From: Streptomyces adelaidensis
GTDB taxonomy: Bacteria; Actinomycetota; Actinomycetes; Streptomycetales; Streptomycetaceae
NCBI RefSeq assembly: GCF_016598475.1
Contig: NZ_JAEMUX010000029.1
Span: 24,881 to 88,880 of the forward strand
Direction: 5' to 3'
DNA: 64,000 nt
Position numbers and translations under genes: made by a program. The notes under the pieces are model-generated. The model had not been told where the DNA came from, did not search any database, and saw only the letters and a program-made list of their open reading frames with translations. Positions 23,868-31,925 of this stretch are shown here, one piece after another. Position 1 is the stretch's first letter. Each line of letters starts with the position of its first letter.

Positions 23868-24869
23868 CTACGCCCCCGGCCGCTCGCGGTACCTGTCCAC
23901 CACCCCCCGCTTCAGTACGGCGTTCTCGCTCATGATCATGCCCTTCTTCCCCATCTCCCCGTCCGCCGTCAGGTAGCTGCGCTCGCCCAGGTACGTGAGG
24001 GTGTCACGGTCGAAGATCCACTCGGTTGCCCAGGCGGCGCGCTCGTCGACCCGGCGGATGCCGACGCCGTGCCGCCCGGCGGGGTCGACGGCGTCCTCGA
24101 TCAGGGTCACCCCGGGGATCTTCGCCGCGGCCTCGTACAGTGCGGCGGCGGTCGCCGGCGGCATGATCGTCTCGCCCAGCAGTTCGCCGATCCTGTCGAA
24201 GACGGCCTGGGCCTTCTCCTGGCCCTCCACCTTGCCGGTCAGGCGGTAGAGCTCGGTGAGGAGTTCGTCGGGGTCGGTGGGCAGGGCGGCCAGCCACTTG
24301 TACGTGGGGCGGTCGATGCCCGCCGGGGTGCCCGGTGAGCCCGGCGGCAGCAGTTCCCTGACCGGGGAGTAGCCGCCCGCCTCGTAGTGCAGGGCCAACT
24401 GCTTCACCGGGCCGGGCTCCTGCGACACCCACACCTCCCGCTGGTGCAACTCTTCGGGCTTGAACGGGCCGTCCTCGAAGGCCTCCGCCCCGGCGGTCAG
24501 ACTCTTGACGTAGACCAGCTGGTCGTCGTGGACGGGCGTGACCTCCGTCTGGGCGGCGACGTCGGCGATACGGTCGAGGAAGAGGGCGGCTGTCTCGGTG
24601 TCGGACGGTTCCAGCCCGTAGCCGGAGTCCATGTTCGTGACGAGGCCGACGGTCAGCGCACCGGCCAGCGCGAGGGCGGCGGCGGGCATCCAGAGCGCCG
24701 GGCGAAGCGCCTGGACGCGTGGCTGCCGGGCCGTGGTGGGGGCGTGGGGCGCGGGTATCCGGTCGTCGTCGATGAGCTGCATCAAACGGTCCTTGTGGTG
24801 GGCGAGGCGACCAGGCGGAACGTCCCGTTCGGGCGGGGGCGGCAGCACTCGGGCCAGCTCCTCGTTCAT
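23868..24869 (-). CDS. Membrane-anchored partner of the ECF sigma factor (CU044_5270-like)
   Basis: A 333-residue protein. A cytoplasmic N-terminus (MNEELARVLPPPPERDVPPG, HHKDRLMQLIDDD) leads to one TM helix near residues 55-75 (MPAAALALAGALTVGLVTNM). A ~250-residue external domain follows, with segments ELHQREVWVSQEPG and LPTDPDELLTELYR typical of the actinobacterial CU044_5270 family. Encoded just behind a sigma factor and coupled to it by ATGA, it is probably the membrane anti-sigma or sensor component, although it lacks a zinc-binding HxxxCxxC. GGAGGG lies before the ATG. Confidence 0.82.
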   Translation of the reverse strand: MNEELARVLPPPPERDVPPGRLAHHKDRLMQLIDDDRIPAPHAPTTARQPRVQALRPALWMPAAALALAGALTVGLVTNMDSGYGLEPSDTETAALFLDRIADVAAQTEVTPVHDDQLVYVKSLTAGAEAFEDGPFKPEELHQREVWVSQEPGPVKQLALHYEAGGYSPVRELLPPGSPGTPAGIDRPTYKWLAALPTDPDELLTELYRLTGKVEGQEKAQAVFDRIGELLGETIMPPATAAALYEAAAKIPGVTLIEDAVDPAGRHGVGIRRVDERAAWATEWIFDRDTLTYLGERSYLTADGEMGKKGMIMSENAVLKRGVVDRYRERPGA

Positions 24870-25552
24870 CGGGATCCCTCCTGAATCTCCTTGAGCGGAA
24901 GGGCCGCGAACGCGGCCTCGCCCTCTACCTCTCCGCGACGACGCCCCGGTTCCATGCCATTTGTGCTGGTTTCTGACCGCTGCCCGTCCGGTCCCTCGCT
25001 CCGCCGCTCGCTCAGACGTTCGTCCGTGAGCCGGCGGAGCCGTGCCCGCGCCCGCGACAGCCGCGACCGCACGGTCCCCACCGAGACACCCAGGGCCTGG
25101 GCCGCCTGCGGATAGTCGAGGCCGCCCCACACGCACAGCGCCAGCACCTCCCGCTCCCCGCGCCGCAGTCGCCCGTACACCTGGCGTACGGCGGCGAGCC
25201 GGCGCGCGTCGTCGAGGCGCCCGGCGGTCTCGTCGGCGAAGTCGGCCACCGGGTCCGGGGCCGGGCGGCGGGCCAGGAAGGCCAGGCGGCGGCCGAGGCC
25301 CCGGTTGGCGTTGCGGGCCTTGTTGGTCGCGATGCCCAGCAGCCACGGCTTCAACGTGCCCCCGTCCGACTCCAGTTGCGCCCGCGTGCGCCAGGCGTCC
25401 AGGAAGGTGTCCGCCATCACCTCCTCGGCCGTCGACCAGTCGCCGGTCAGCCGGTAGGCATGGTTGTAGACGGCGCGCGCGTACGCGTCGTAGACCTCCG
25501 CGAAGGCCTCCCGGTCCCCGGCCCGTATCCGCGCCCGCAACGGGTCACTCAT
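24866..25552 (-). CDS. ECF-type RNA polymerase sigma factor
   Basis: A 228-residue sigma factor. Region 2 occupies about residues 5-75 (FAEVYDAYARAVYNHAYRLTG, AEEVMADTFLDAWR). Region 4 occupies about 115-165 (LRRGEREVLALCVWGGLDYP, VGTVRSRLSRARARLRRL). A polar tail of ~55 residues extends past region 4 and overlaps the partner gene. It directs transcription of an unknown regulon, likely including this operon. The 3' overlap with the membrane-partner gene supports stoichiometric expression. Confidence 0.93.
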   Translation of the reverse strand: MSDPLRARIRAGDREAFAEVYDAYARAVYNHAYRLTGDWSTAEEVMADTFLDAWRTRAQLESDGGTLKPWLLGIATNKARNANRGLGRRLAFLARRPAPDPVADFADETAGRLDDARRLAAVRQVYGRLRRGEREVLALCVWGGLDYPQAAQALGVSVGTVRSRLSRARARLRRLTDERLSERRSEGPDGQRSETSTNGMEPGRRRGEVEGEAAFAALPLKEIQEGSR

Positions 25553-25962
25553 CTCGCATGCACCTCTTACACCTCACACCCCGTGTCTCTCCGCGAGACG
25601 GGGGAGGTTCCGGTGACCTGCGCCACAGCGGCAGTGTGGCGCGTAGGGCGCGAACGGGCGGCAGTCCATCCGCCGAGGGTCGTCAATTCTCCCCGCACGA
25701 GACCCGGTCACCCGTCCGGGTGCCCTCAACGCCCGTGCTGGCGTGCCGAGTTGGGGCATATGCGTCTTACTCTGTGTGGATACGGCCCGTACCTTCGGTG
25801 AGTTGATCAAGAAGATTCGGTGTTGATCGGGGCATGCCGTGGATATGGTGCTGATGCAAGACGATGCAGGAGGGGCGTCGAGGCCGGCGTCGAACCTCAC
25901 AGGGGCCATCTGGGGCGGTGGACGACCATCCCGCCGCCGCAGTGAACGGGGTGGTGTGCAGC
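25553..25962. other. Divergent promoter region between sigma operon and Tad locus
   Basis: About 410 bases without a supported gene. It should hold the minus-strand promoter for the sigma factor and the plus-strand promoter of the Tad locus. A small hairpin (CGTCTC...GAGACG type) occurs near 25585-25605, and the G+C-poorer stretch 25760-25830 (TTGATCAAGAAGATTCGGTG) is the likeliest promoter area. No firm -10/-35 call is made. Confidence 0.4.
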
Positions 25963-26856
25963 GTGCCGACCGCGATAGCCGTCACCAGTTCCGACCTGGT
26001 GCTCCCACCGCATGACCGGCAGACCCCGCTCGCAGTCGTACAGCCGCAGGAGACCCTCGAAAGCTCCCTGCTCGGCATGCACGCGCTCATCGAACAGCAC
26101 GGCTACGTCATCGCCCTCCACTCGGTCTCCGACGCGTCCGCCGTCACCCGGCGGCTGCACACCGTCCGCTCCGTGCTGGAGAGCGACCGCATCGCGCTGC
26201 TCGGCGTCGACCTGCCGCCGCTCGGACTCGCCCTGCTCGCCCAGCAGTTGCGGCAGCTGTCCGTCTGCGACTTCAGCCCGGGCGTGCTCGCCTCCTCCGT
26301 ACGCCTCCTCGCGCACTACATCTACGCCGGCGCCCTCCTCGGCTCCGTCGCCAAGCTGGACCGGGTGCCGGTCACACTGAAGTCGCACGCCAAGTCCTGG
26401 GTGCCGGGCGCCCAGTTCGCCGTACTGGCCAACCCCCGGCCCCAGCTCGTCCGGCTGAACGTCGCCGACCAGGAACCCCTCGCGGGGCCCGAGTTCGGCA
26501 CCCGGCTGCTCGTCGCGCAGGGGCCGCAGCCGCCGTCGGACTGGGTGACCGGGACGCTCGCGCCGGCCTGGCAGGTGCAGGGCGTCGCGACGGTGCCGCT
26601 GCCGGCGGGGTCCGCGCGCTGGTGGGGGACCGGGAAGCTCGTCGAGTTCGCCGCCGGCCTCTCCGACGTCTCCGTGCTCTACCAGCTCGTGTCGTCCGTA
26701 CGCCGCGAGACCTGCCACTGGTGCGGCCTCGAACTCATCGGCGACCGCTGCGGGTTCTGCGCGGCACCCTTACGTGAACCGGAACCCGCCCCCACCTCGG
26801 TCGGCGTGGCCGGACCGTCCGGCCCCGTCCGGGCCCTGCCGCGAGGGGCCCCATGA
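25963..26856 (+). CDS. Tad-locus protein with C-terminal zinc ribbon
   Basis: A 297-residue protein of unknown function at the head of the pilus cluster. The middle is a Leu/Val-rich alpha/beta region (LESDRIALLGVDLPPLGLAL, FSPGVLASSVRLLAHYIYAG). Residues ~250-275 hold a CxxC...CxxC ribbon (CHWCGLELIGDRCGFC). I chose GTG 25963 with GGGGTGG 8 bases upstream; in-frame GTGs at 25942, 25951 and 25954 are also possible. The stop overlaps a tiny ORF (ATGA), tying it to cpaB downstream. No signal peptide or TM is obvious, so a cytoplasmic assembly factor is plausible. Confidence 0.75.
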   Translation: MPTAIAVTSSDLVLPPHDRQTPLAVVQPQETLESSLLGMHALIEQHGYVIALHSVSDASAVTRRLHTVRSVLESDRIALLGVDLPPLGLALLAQQLRQLSVCDFSPGVLASSVRLLAHYIYAGALLGSVAKLDRVPVTLKSHAKSWVPGAQFAVLANPRPQLVRLNVADQEPLAGPEFGTRLLVAQGPQPPSDWVTGTLAPAWQVQGVATVPLPAGSARWWGTGKLVEFAAGLSDVSVLYQLVSSVRRETCHWCGLELIGDRCGFCAAPLREPEPAPTSVGVAGPSGPVRALPRGAP

Positions 26857-26996
26857 CGGACGAACGACAACTTCACAGCCGGCGATGCAGCCCGCGAGCC
26901 GACTCGCGATGCAGCCCGCGAGCCGACTGGCAAGACAGCCCGCAAGGCCGTACGACCCGTCCGTCCTCACCCCGATCGAGGTTGTCCGCGTCATGA
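26853..26996 (+). CDS. Possible 47-residue coupled small ORF between the zinc-ribbon gene and cpaB
   Basis: An ATG overlaps the upstream stop (ATGA) and its TGA overlaps the cpaB ATG at 26993 (ATGA), so the frame exactly bridges the two genes. The product is basic (MTDERQLHSRRCSPRADS...). It contains a duplicated RRCSPRAD-like unit because the DNA has a 23-base direct repeat (about 26882-26926). It may be a coupling leader rather than a functional protein. The competing reading extends CpaB upstream in another frame. Confidence 0.35.
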   Translation: MTDERQLHSRRCSPRADSRCSPRADWQDSPQGRTTRPSSPRSRLSAS

Positions 26997-27709
26997 ACTC
27001 ACGCCAGCGCCGCGGCGTCGTCCTGCTGGTCCTCTCGGCCCTGTGCGCCCTGGCCGCCTTCGCCGGAGTGCTCTCGGTGATCCGTGACGTGAACGCGAAG
27101 GTCGGACCCGAGGTGACGGCGTACCGGCTGAAGAACGACATAGCACCCTACAAGGAGCTGTCGGCAAGCCAGTTCGAGAAGATCACGATGCCGGAGCGGT
27201 GGCTGTCCGGTACGGCGGTCACCGATCTGGCGCAGATCCGCGGGAAGATCGCCGTCACCCAGCTGGAGAAGGGCTCACTGCTCCAGTCCGACATGATCGT
27301 GGACCGGCCCGAACTCGAAGCGGGGCAGCAGGAGATCGCGATCCTGATCGACGCGTCCACCGGTGTGGCGGGGAAGATCAACCCGGGGTCGCGGGTCAAC
27401 ATCTACGCCACGTTCGAGGAGAAGGACAGCGACTCGGGCAAGGACACGTCCAAGCTGATGGTCGCCGACGCCCGCGTCATCGACGTCGGCAAGCTCACCC
27501 CCCTCGAAGCCGGCCAGTCCAGCAGCGAACGCCGCCGTACGGCCACCGAGGCGGTCCCGATCACCTTCGCGCTCGACACCGCCGACGCCCAGCGCGTCGC
27601 GTTCGCCGAGTCGTTCGCCGAGCACGTCCGACTCGCCCTCGTCGGGGGCGGGGAGGCCACCGTCGTCGTACCGGACGACCGTTCGTACACCCTCGACGAG
27701 GACAAGTAG
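26993..27709 (+). CDS. cpaB: Flp pilus assembly protein CpaB/RcpC (SAF domain)
   Basis: A 238-residue protein with one N-terminal TM helix (VVLLVLSALCALAAFAGVLS). A SAF domain (about residues 45-105, containing YKELSASQFEKITMPERWLS and GKIAVTQLEKGSLLQSDM) and an RcpC-like domain follow (IAILIDASTGVAGKINPGSR; VNIYATFEEK). CpaB couples the secretion channel to the pilus in Tad systems. In Gram-positives it is probably an extracytoplasmic membrane-linked assembly factor. ATG 26993 overlaps the stop of the preceding small ORF; GAGG lies about 11 bases upstream. In-frame ATGs further up (26885, 26909) would add a repeat-derived tail. Confidence 0.88.
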   Translation: MNSRQRRGVVLLVLSALCALAAFAGVLSVIRDVNAKVGPEVTAYRLKNDIAPYKELSASQFEKITMPERWLSGTAVTDLAQIRGKIAVTQLEKGSLLQSDMIVDRPELEAGQQEIAILIDASTGVAGKINPGSRVNIYATFEEKDSDSGKDTSKLMVADARVIDVGKLTPLEAGQSSSERRRTATEAVPITFALDTADAQRVAFAESFAEHVRLALVGGGEATVVVPDDRSYTLDEDK

Positions 27710-27720
27710 GAGGCCGCGCG

Positions 27721-27921
27721 ATGAGGTCGGTCCGGAATGTCCGTACGAGGATGCCTGGAGCAGAGGTGCGGTGGGTGGGCATGCTGAGGAGGGCGCGGCG
27801 CGTGGGCGTGCCGTGGCGGCCGAGTGCGCCCCGGGAGCCGTGGGGGCCGTGGGAGCCCTTGTGGTGTGAGGCGGCCGCGCCCCACCCGTCCTCCGTGCCC
27901 GGAACGGGGACGCGCCGATGA
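27721..27921 (+). CDS. Possible 66-residue small ORF between cpaB and tadZ
   Basis: The frame begins ATG 27721 with a textbook GGAGG seven bases upstream, directly after the cpaB stop. It ends in TGA overlapping the tadZ ATG (ATGA). The product is basic and Arg/Pro/Trp-rich (VGVPWRPSAPREPWGPWEPL) with no known domain. The ribosome site and exact coupling favour translation; the composition does not clearly favour a folded protein. Confidence 0.4.
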   Translation: MRSVRNVRTRMPGAEVRWVGMLRRARRVGVPWRPSAPREPWGPWEPLWCEAAAPHPSSVPGTGTRR

Positions 27922-29537
27922 CCATCCGCATCCTCCCCGCCGTCGGGGACGCCGACTCGGCCCGCGCTCTCACCACCCTGCTCGGTCAGCTGTCCGACGC
28001 CGAACCGGCGCCGCATGTCGCCGACTCCACCGCCCTGCTCGACACCCTCGCGCGGCTGGCCGCCGAGTCGCTGGACGAGCTGCCGGAGGTGGTGCTCGTC
28101 CACGAACGGATCGGCCCGGTACCGGCGTTGGACCTGGTCCGCGACCTCGTCCTGCGGTTCCCGGCGGTCGGCGTCGTCCTCATCACCTCCGACACGAGCA
28201 CCGGCGTCCTCACCGCCGCCATGGACTCCGGCGCCCGCGGCATCGTCAACCTCCCCCTCTCCTACGACGCCCTCGCCGAGCGCGTCCAGGCCGCCGCCGC
28301 CTGGTCCGCCGGCATGCGCCGTCACCTCGGCAGCAGCAGCACTCCGGAGCTGTACTCGGGCCCCGGCGGCACCGTCGTCACGGTCAGCGGAGCCAAGGGC
28401 GGGGTCGGCGCCACCGTCACCGCCGTGCAACTCGCCCTGGCGGCCCGCGCGTCCGGCCGTACGGTGGCGCTGGTCGACCTCGACCTGCAGTCCGGGGACG
28501 TGGCGTCCTACCTGGACGTGCAGTTCCGCCGCTCGGTCGTCGACCTGGCCGGCATCGCGGACATCAACCCCCGCGTCCTCCAGGAGGCGATCTTCGCCCA
28601 CGACACCGGTATCGCTCTCCTCCTCGCCCCCGCCGAGGGCGAGCGCGGCGAGGAGGTGACGGACCGCGTCACCCGCCAGATCCTGGCCGCCCTCCGCTCC
28701 CGGCACGACGTGGTGGTCGTCGACTGCGGTTCACAGATGAACGCGGCCACCGCGGCGGCCGTCGAGATGGCCGACCAGGCGCTGCTGCTGGTGACGCCCG
28801 ACGTCGTCGCCATCCGCGCCGCCAAACGCATGGTCCGCCTCTGGGACCGCCTCCAGATCCGCAAGGCCGAGGAGACGCTGACAGTCGTCAACCGTCACTC
28901 GCGCGGTACGGAGATCCAGCCGTCGCTAGTCGAGAAGGTCACCGGCACGAAGGTGGCCCGCGCCGCCGTCCCCGCCGCCTTCAAGGAACTCCAGTCCGTC
29001 GTCGACGCGGGCCGCCTCCAGGACCTCGACGCCCGCTCGGTCGTCAAACAGGCACTGTGGGCGCTGGCGGGGGAACTGGAACTCGTCGCCCCTCCGGAGA
29101 GCGGGAGCGGTGGCCGCCGCCGCAGGGCCTCCGGCGACCGGGGCGCCCTCGTCCTCCGCCGCAAGGGGGGCGACCGGGGCTCAGTGACCCTCGAATTCGC
29201 CGGGATGTTCCCCCTCATCCTCGTCGTCATGACCATCCTCTGGCAGGCCGCCCTCTACGGCTACACCTTCACCCTCGTCGGCAACGCCGCCGACGAGGCC
29301 GCCCGCGCCGCCACGGCCGCCTACGCGGTCGACGGCGACGTCGCCGGCGCCTGCCAGGCCGCCGGCACCCAGAACCTTCCGGGCGCCTGGAGCGACACCT
29401 CCATCGACTGCGCCCCGGTCGGCACGATCATGCGCGCCGAGGTCCAGGCCAACGTCCCCCTCTTCTTCCCCGGTTTCGACGCGGGCTGGACCGTCAACGG
29501 CGAGGCAGGGGCGGCACTGGAGGGGGACGCGGGATGA
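27918..29537 (+). CDS. Fusion of TadZ/CpaE-type ATPase with a TadE-like pilin domain
   Basis: One continuous frame of 539 residues joins two normally separate Tad proteins. Residues 1-130 are an atypical receiver domain. Residues 150-400 are a MinD/ParA-like ATPase with a deviant Walker A (SGAKGGVGAT, 157-166, second Lys replaced) and VVVVDCGSQMN. TadZ/CpaE proteins mark the cell-pole site for pilus assembly. After an Arg/Gly-rich linker, residue 418 onward is TadE-like: GDRGSVTLEFAGMFPLILVV, a hydrophobic helix, then a ~75-residue exterior part. An internal GTG at 29184 with CGGGG before it might allow separate TadE translation. The fusion would put a pilin-like signal on the C-terminus of a cytoplasmic ATPase, which is odd. 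Confidence 0.85.
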   Translation: MTIRILPAVGDADSARALTTLLGQLSDAEPAPHVADSTALLDTLARLAAESLDELPEVVLVHERIGPVPALDLVRDLVLRFPAVGVVLITSDTSTGVLTAAMDSGARGIVNLPLSYDALAERVQAAAAWSAGMRRHLGSSSTPELYSGPGGTVVTVSGAKGGVGATVTAVQLALAARASGRTVALVDLDLQSGDVASYLDVQFRRSVVDLAGIADINPRVLQEAIFAHDTGIALLLAPAEGERGEEVTDRVTRQILAALRSRHDVVVVDCGSQMNAATAAAVEMADQALLLVTPDVVAIRAAKRMVRLWDRLQIRKAEETLTVVNRHSRGTEIQPSLVEKVTGTKVARAAVPAAFKELQSVVDAGRLQDLDARSVVKQALWALAGELELVAPPESGSGGRRRRASGDRGALVLRRKGGDRGSVTLEFAGMFPLILVVMTILWQAALYGYTFTLVGNAADEAARAATAAYAVDGDVAGACQAAGTQNLPGAWSDTSIDCAPVGTIMRAEVQANVPLFFPGFDAGWTVNGEAGAALEGDAG

Positions 29538-30499
29538 ACGCGCCCAGCGAGGGGTGGGGGAGCGGGGGCCGGAGCGGCCGGAGTGGCGGGAGTGGCGGGA
29601 GTGGCCTGGGCGGCTTGGGCGGCCTCAGCCTGCTGAGCCGCCCGGCGGCCGCCCACCCTCGCGCGGCCGAGGGCGCGGGGTTGCCGGGGGCGCTGGACCG
29701 GGAGGGTTGGCGTACGGCGCGGTTGCTGGACCGGGAGGGTTGGCGTACGGCGCGGGCTTTGGGCCTGGACGTTTCGCGCCCGGCGCGGTTGCTGGACCGG
29801 GAGGGTTGGCGTACGGCGCGGGCTTTGGGCCCGGACGGTTCGCGCCCGGCAGGTTCCGCGCCCGCCCGCCCTCAGCGGACTCGGCCTGGGGCACACGTGT
29901 TTTTCCCGCTGGGCTCTTCGCCCGTTGTTCCTGGCTCGCCCCGGTCCGGGGTCGCCGTCTCCCTCCCGCCCGGCTCGGCGCCCGCCGCTCCACGCGCGCC
30001 CCGCACCGAGAACCCGCCACGACGGGGATCAACCACGACGGCCCACCCCGGCGGTGCCGAACAGACCGTGCCCCCGGCGACCCCCGCCGCACGTACGAAC
30101 GCGGCGCCCCCCACACCCCCCGCGAAGCCGCCGCAGGCGCCCCCCCAACCCCGCCGCTGGAACGACCAGGGCTCCTCCATCCTGGAGTTCGCCGGATTCC
30201 TCCCGATCCTCCTCCTCGTCGGCATGGCGGCGATCCAGCTCGGCCTGGTCGGCTACGGCATCAGCCAGGCCGGTTCGGCGGCGCGGGCGGCGGCCAGGGC
30301 CGAGTCGCTGGAGATCGGCGCGGGCGAAGCCGCCGGCGCCGCGGCGGCGAGCGCGTGGCTGGACCCGACCCCCGACGCGGACCGAGGCACGGACACCACC
30401 ACGGCCACGGTCACCGTCACCGTCCCCTCGGTGATCCCCCTCTTCGACCCGGTCACCGTGGAACGCACCGCCACCATGCCCAACGACGACGACAGCTGA
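29534..30499 (+). CDS. TadE-like minor pilin with long repeat-rich N-terminal extension
   Basis: A 321-residue product starting at ATG 29534, overlapping the previous stop (ATGA). Residues ~207-321 are a normal TadE-family protein: NDQGSSILEFAGFLPILLLV, membrane helix, then GYGISQAGSAARAAARAES. The first ~206 residues are low-complexity Gly/Arg/Pro/Ala and include three copies of LDREGWRTAR from tandem DNA repeats. TadE proteins are usually ~130-150 residues, so either the extension is real and strain-specific or translation starts later. The product would sit in the membrane as a minor pilin. Confidence 0.8.
   Translation: MNAPSEGWGSGGRSGRSGGSGGSGLGGLGGLSLLSRPAAAHPRAAEGAGLPGALDREGWRTARLLDREGWRTARALGLDVSRPARLLDREGWRTARALGPDGSRPAGSAPARPQRTRPGAHVFFPLGSSPVVPGSPRSGVAVSLPPGSAPAAPRAPRTENPPRRGSTTTAHPGGAEQTVPPATPAARTNAAPPTPPAKPPQAPPQPRRWNDQGSSILEFAGFLPILLLVGMAAIQLGLVGYGISQAGSAARAAARAESLEIGAGEAAGAAAASAWLDPTPDADRGTDTTTATVTVTVPSVIPLFDPVTVERTATMPNDDDS
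29692..29855. repeat. Tandem repeats in the N-terminus of the tadE-like gene
   Basis: A 31-base block (GCTGGACCGGGAGGGTTGGC plus GTACGGCGCGG) occurs at 29692, 29725 and 29791. The last two are part of a near-identical 66-base unit (29725-29790 and 29791-29855). All are in frame. Confidence 0.9.
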
Positions 30500-30553
30500 C
30501 CCACCCACGGCACCCACCCCCAACACGCCTTTCGAGAGGAGTTGACGAAGAAG

Positions 30554-31894
30554 ATGAGCCTGCGATCCCGTATCGCCGCCCCCGACGAAGGCGGCACCGG
30601 ACGCGAGGACGGACACCTCGTGGCCGTCTACCGTGCCAAGCTCCTCGAAGAGATCGACCTGGCCGAGATGTCGACCCTGACGGCAGCCGACCGCAGGGCC
30701 CGCCTGGAACGCGTACTCGGCCACATCATCAGCCGAGAGGGCCCGGTCCTCTCCTCCGCCGAACGCTCCCAGCTGATCCGCAGGGTCGTGGACGAGGCCC
30801 TCGGCCTCGGTGTCCTCGAACCGCTCCTCGCCGACGCGTCGGTCACGGAGATCATGGTCAACGGCCCCGACTCGATCTTCGTGGAGCGAGCCGGCCGCGT
30901 CGAACAGCTCCCCCTCCGCTTCGCCTCCACCGACCAGCTCATGCAGACGATCGAACGCATCGTCTCGACCGTCAACCGCCGCGTGGACGAGTCGAACCCC
31001 ATGGTCGACGCCCGCCTCCCCACCGGCGAACGCGTCAACGTCATCATCCCGCCGCTCGCCCTCACCGGCCCGACCCTCACGATCCGCCGCTTCCCCCGCG
31101 CGTACACGCTCCCGGAACTGATCGGCCTCGGCTCCCTGGACGAGCAGATGCTGATGCTCCTCGCCGCCTTCGTACGCGCCCGCTTCAACGTCATCGTCAG
31201 CGGCGGTACGGGCACCGGGAAGACCACCCTCCTCAACGCCCTCTCCGGCCTGATCCCGTCCCACGAGCGCATCATCACCATCGAGGACTCCGCCGAGCTC
31301 CAGCTCCAGCAGGAGCACGTGATCCGCCTGGAGTCCCGCCCCCCGAACATCGAGGGCAAGGGCCAGGTCACCATCCGCGACCTGGTCCGCAACTCCCTGC
31401 GGATGCGCCCCGACCGCATCATCGTCGGCGAGGTCCGCGGCGGCGAGACCCTCGACATGCTCCAGGCCATGTCGACGGGCCACGACGGCTCCCTCGCCAC
31501 CGTCCACGCCAACTCCGCCGAGGACGCCCTGATGCGGCTCCAGACCCTGGGCTCCATGTCCGAGGTCCTCATCCCCTTCGAGGCCCTCAAGGACCAGATC
31601 AACTCGGCGGTGGACGTGGTCGTCCAGCTCACCCGCTTCGCCGACGGCTCCCGCAAGGTCACCGAGATCGCACTCCTCGTCTCGCACGGCCGCGAGCAGT
31701 TCCGCATCGCCCCGGTCACCCGCTACGTCCCGAGCCCCCTCGGCGCCGACCGCGTCGTCCAGGGCCGCTTCGAACACCTGCCGATACCCCGCACCGTCGC
31801 GGAGAAGCTGTACGTGGCCAACGAGCCGCTGCCACCCGCGTACGGAGTGGCCGAGGCCATCGACGTACTGAACACCCGCCAGGCCATCGGATAG
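30554..31894 (+). CDS. tadA: Tad secretion ATPase TadA/CpaF
   Basis: A 446-residue hexameric secretion ATPase powering pilin assembly. The N-terminal domain (VTEIMVNGPDSIFVERAGRV) is followed by the catalytic core: Walker A GGTGTGKTTLLNALSG, Asp box IITIEDSAELQL, Walker B-region MRPDRIIVGEVRGGETLDML and His box GHDGSLATVHANS. Start ATG 30554 (MSLRSRIAAP) has GAGAGGAG about 13 bases upstream; a TTG at 30542 would add four residues. It begins a tadA-tadB-tadC run with short gaps. Confidence 0.95.
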   Translation: MSLRSRIAAPDEGGTGREDGHLVAVYRAKLLEEIDLAEMSTLTAADRRARLERVLGHIISREGPVLSSAERSQLIRRVVDEALGLGVLEPLLADASVTEIMVNGPDSIFVERAGRVEQLPLRFASTDQLMQTIERIVSTVNRRVDESNPMVDARLPTGERVNVIIPPLALTGPTLTIRRFPRAYTLPELIGLGSLDEQMLMLLAAFVRARFNVIVSGGTGTGKTTLLNALSGLIPSHERIITIEDSAELQLQQEHVIRLESRPPNIEGKGQVTIRDLVRNSLRMRPDRIIVGEVRGGETLDMLQAMSTGHDGSLATVHANSAEDALMRLQTLGSMSEVLIPFEALKDQINSAVDVVVQLTRFADGSRKVTEIALLVSHGREQFRIAPVTRYVPSPLGADRVVQGRFEHLPIPRTVAEKLYVANEPLPPAYGVAEAIDVLNTRQAIG

Positions 31895-31925
31895 CCCGAG
31901 AGCCCCGAGGAGGTAGGACCCGAAC

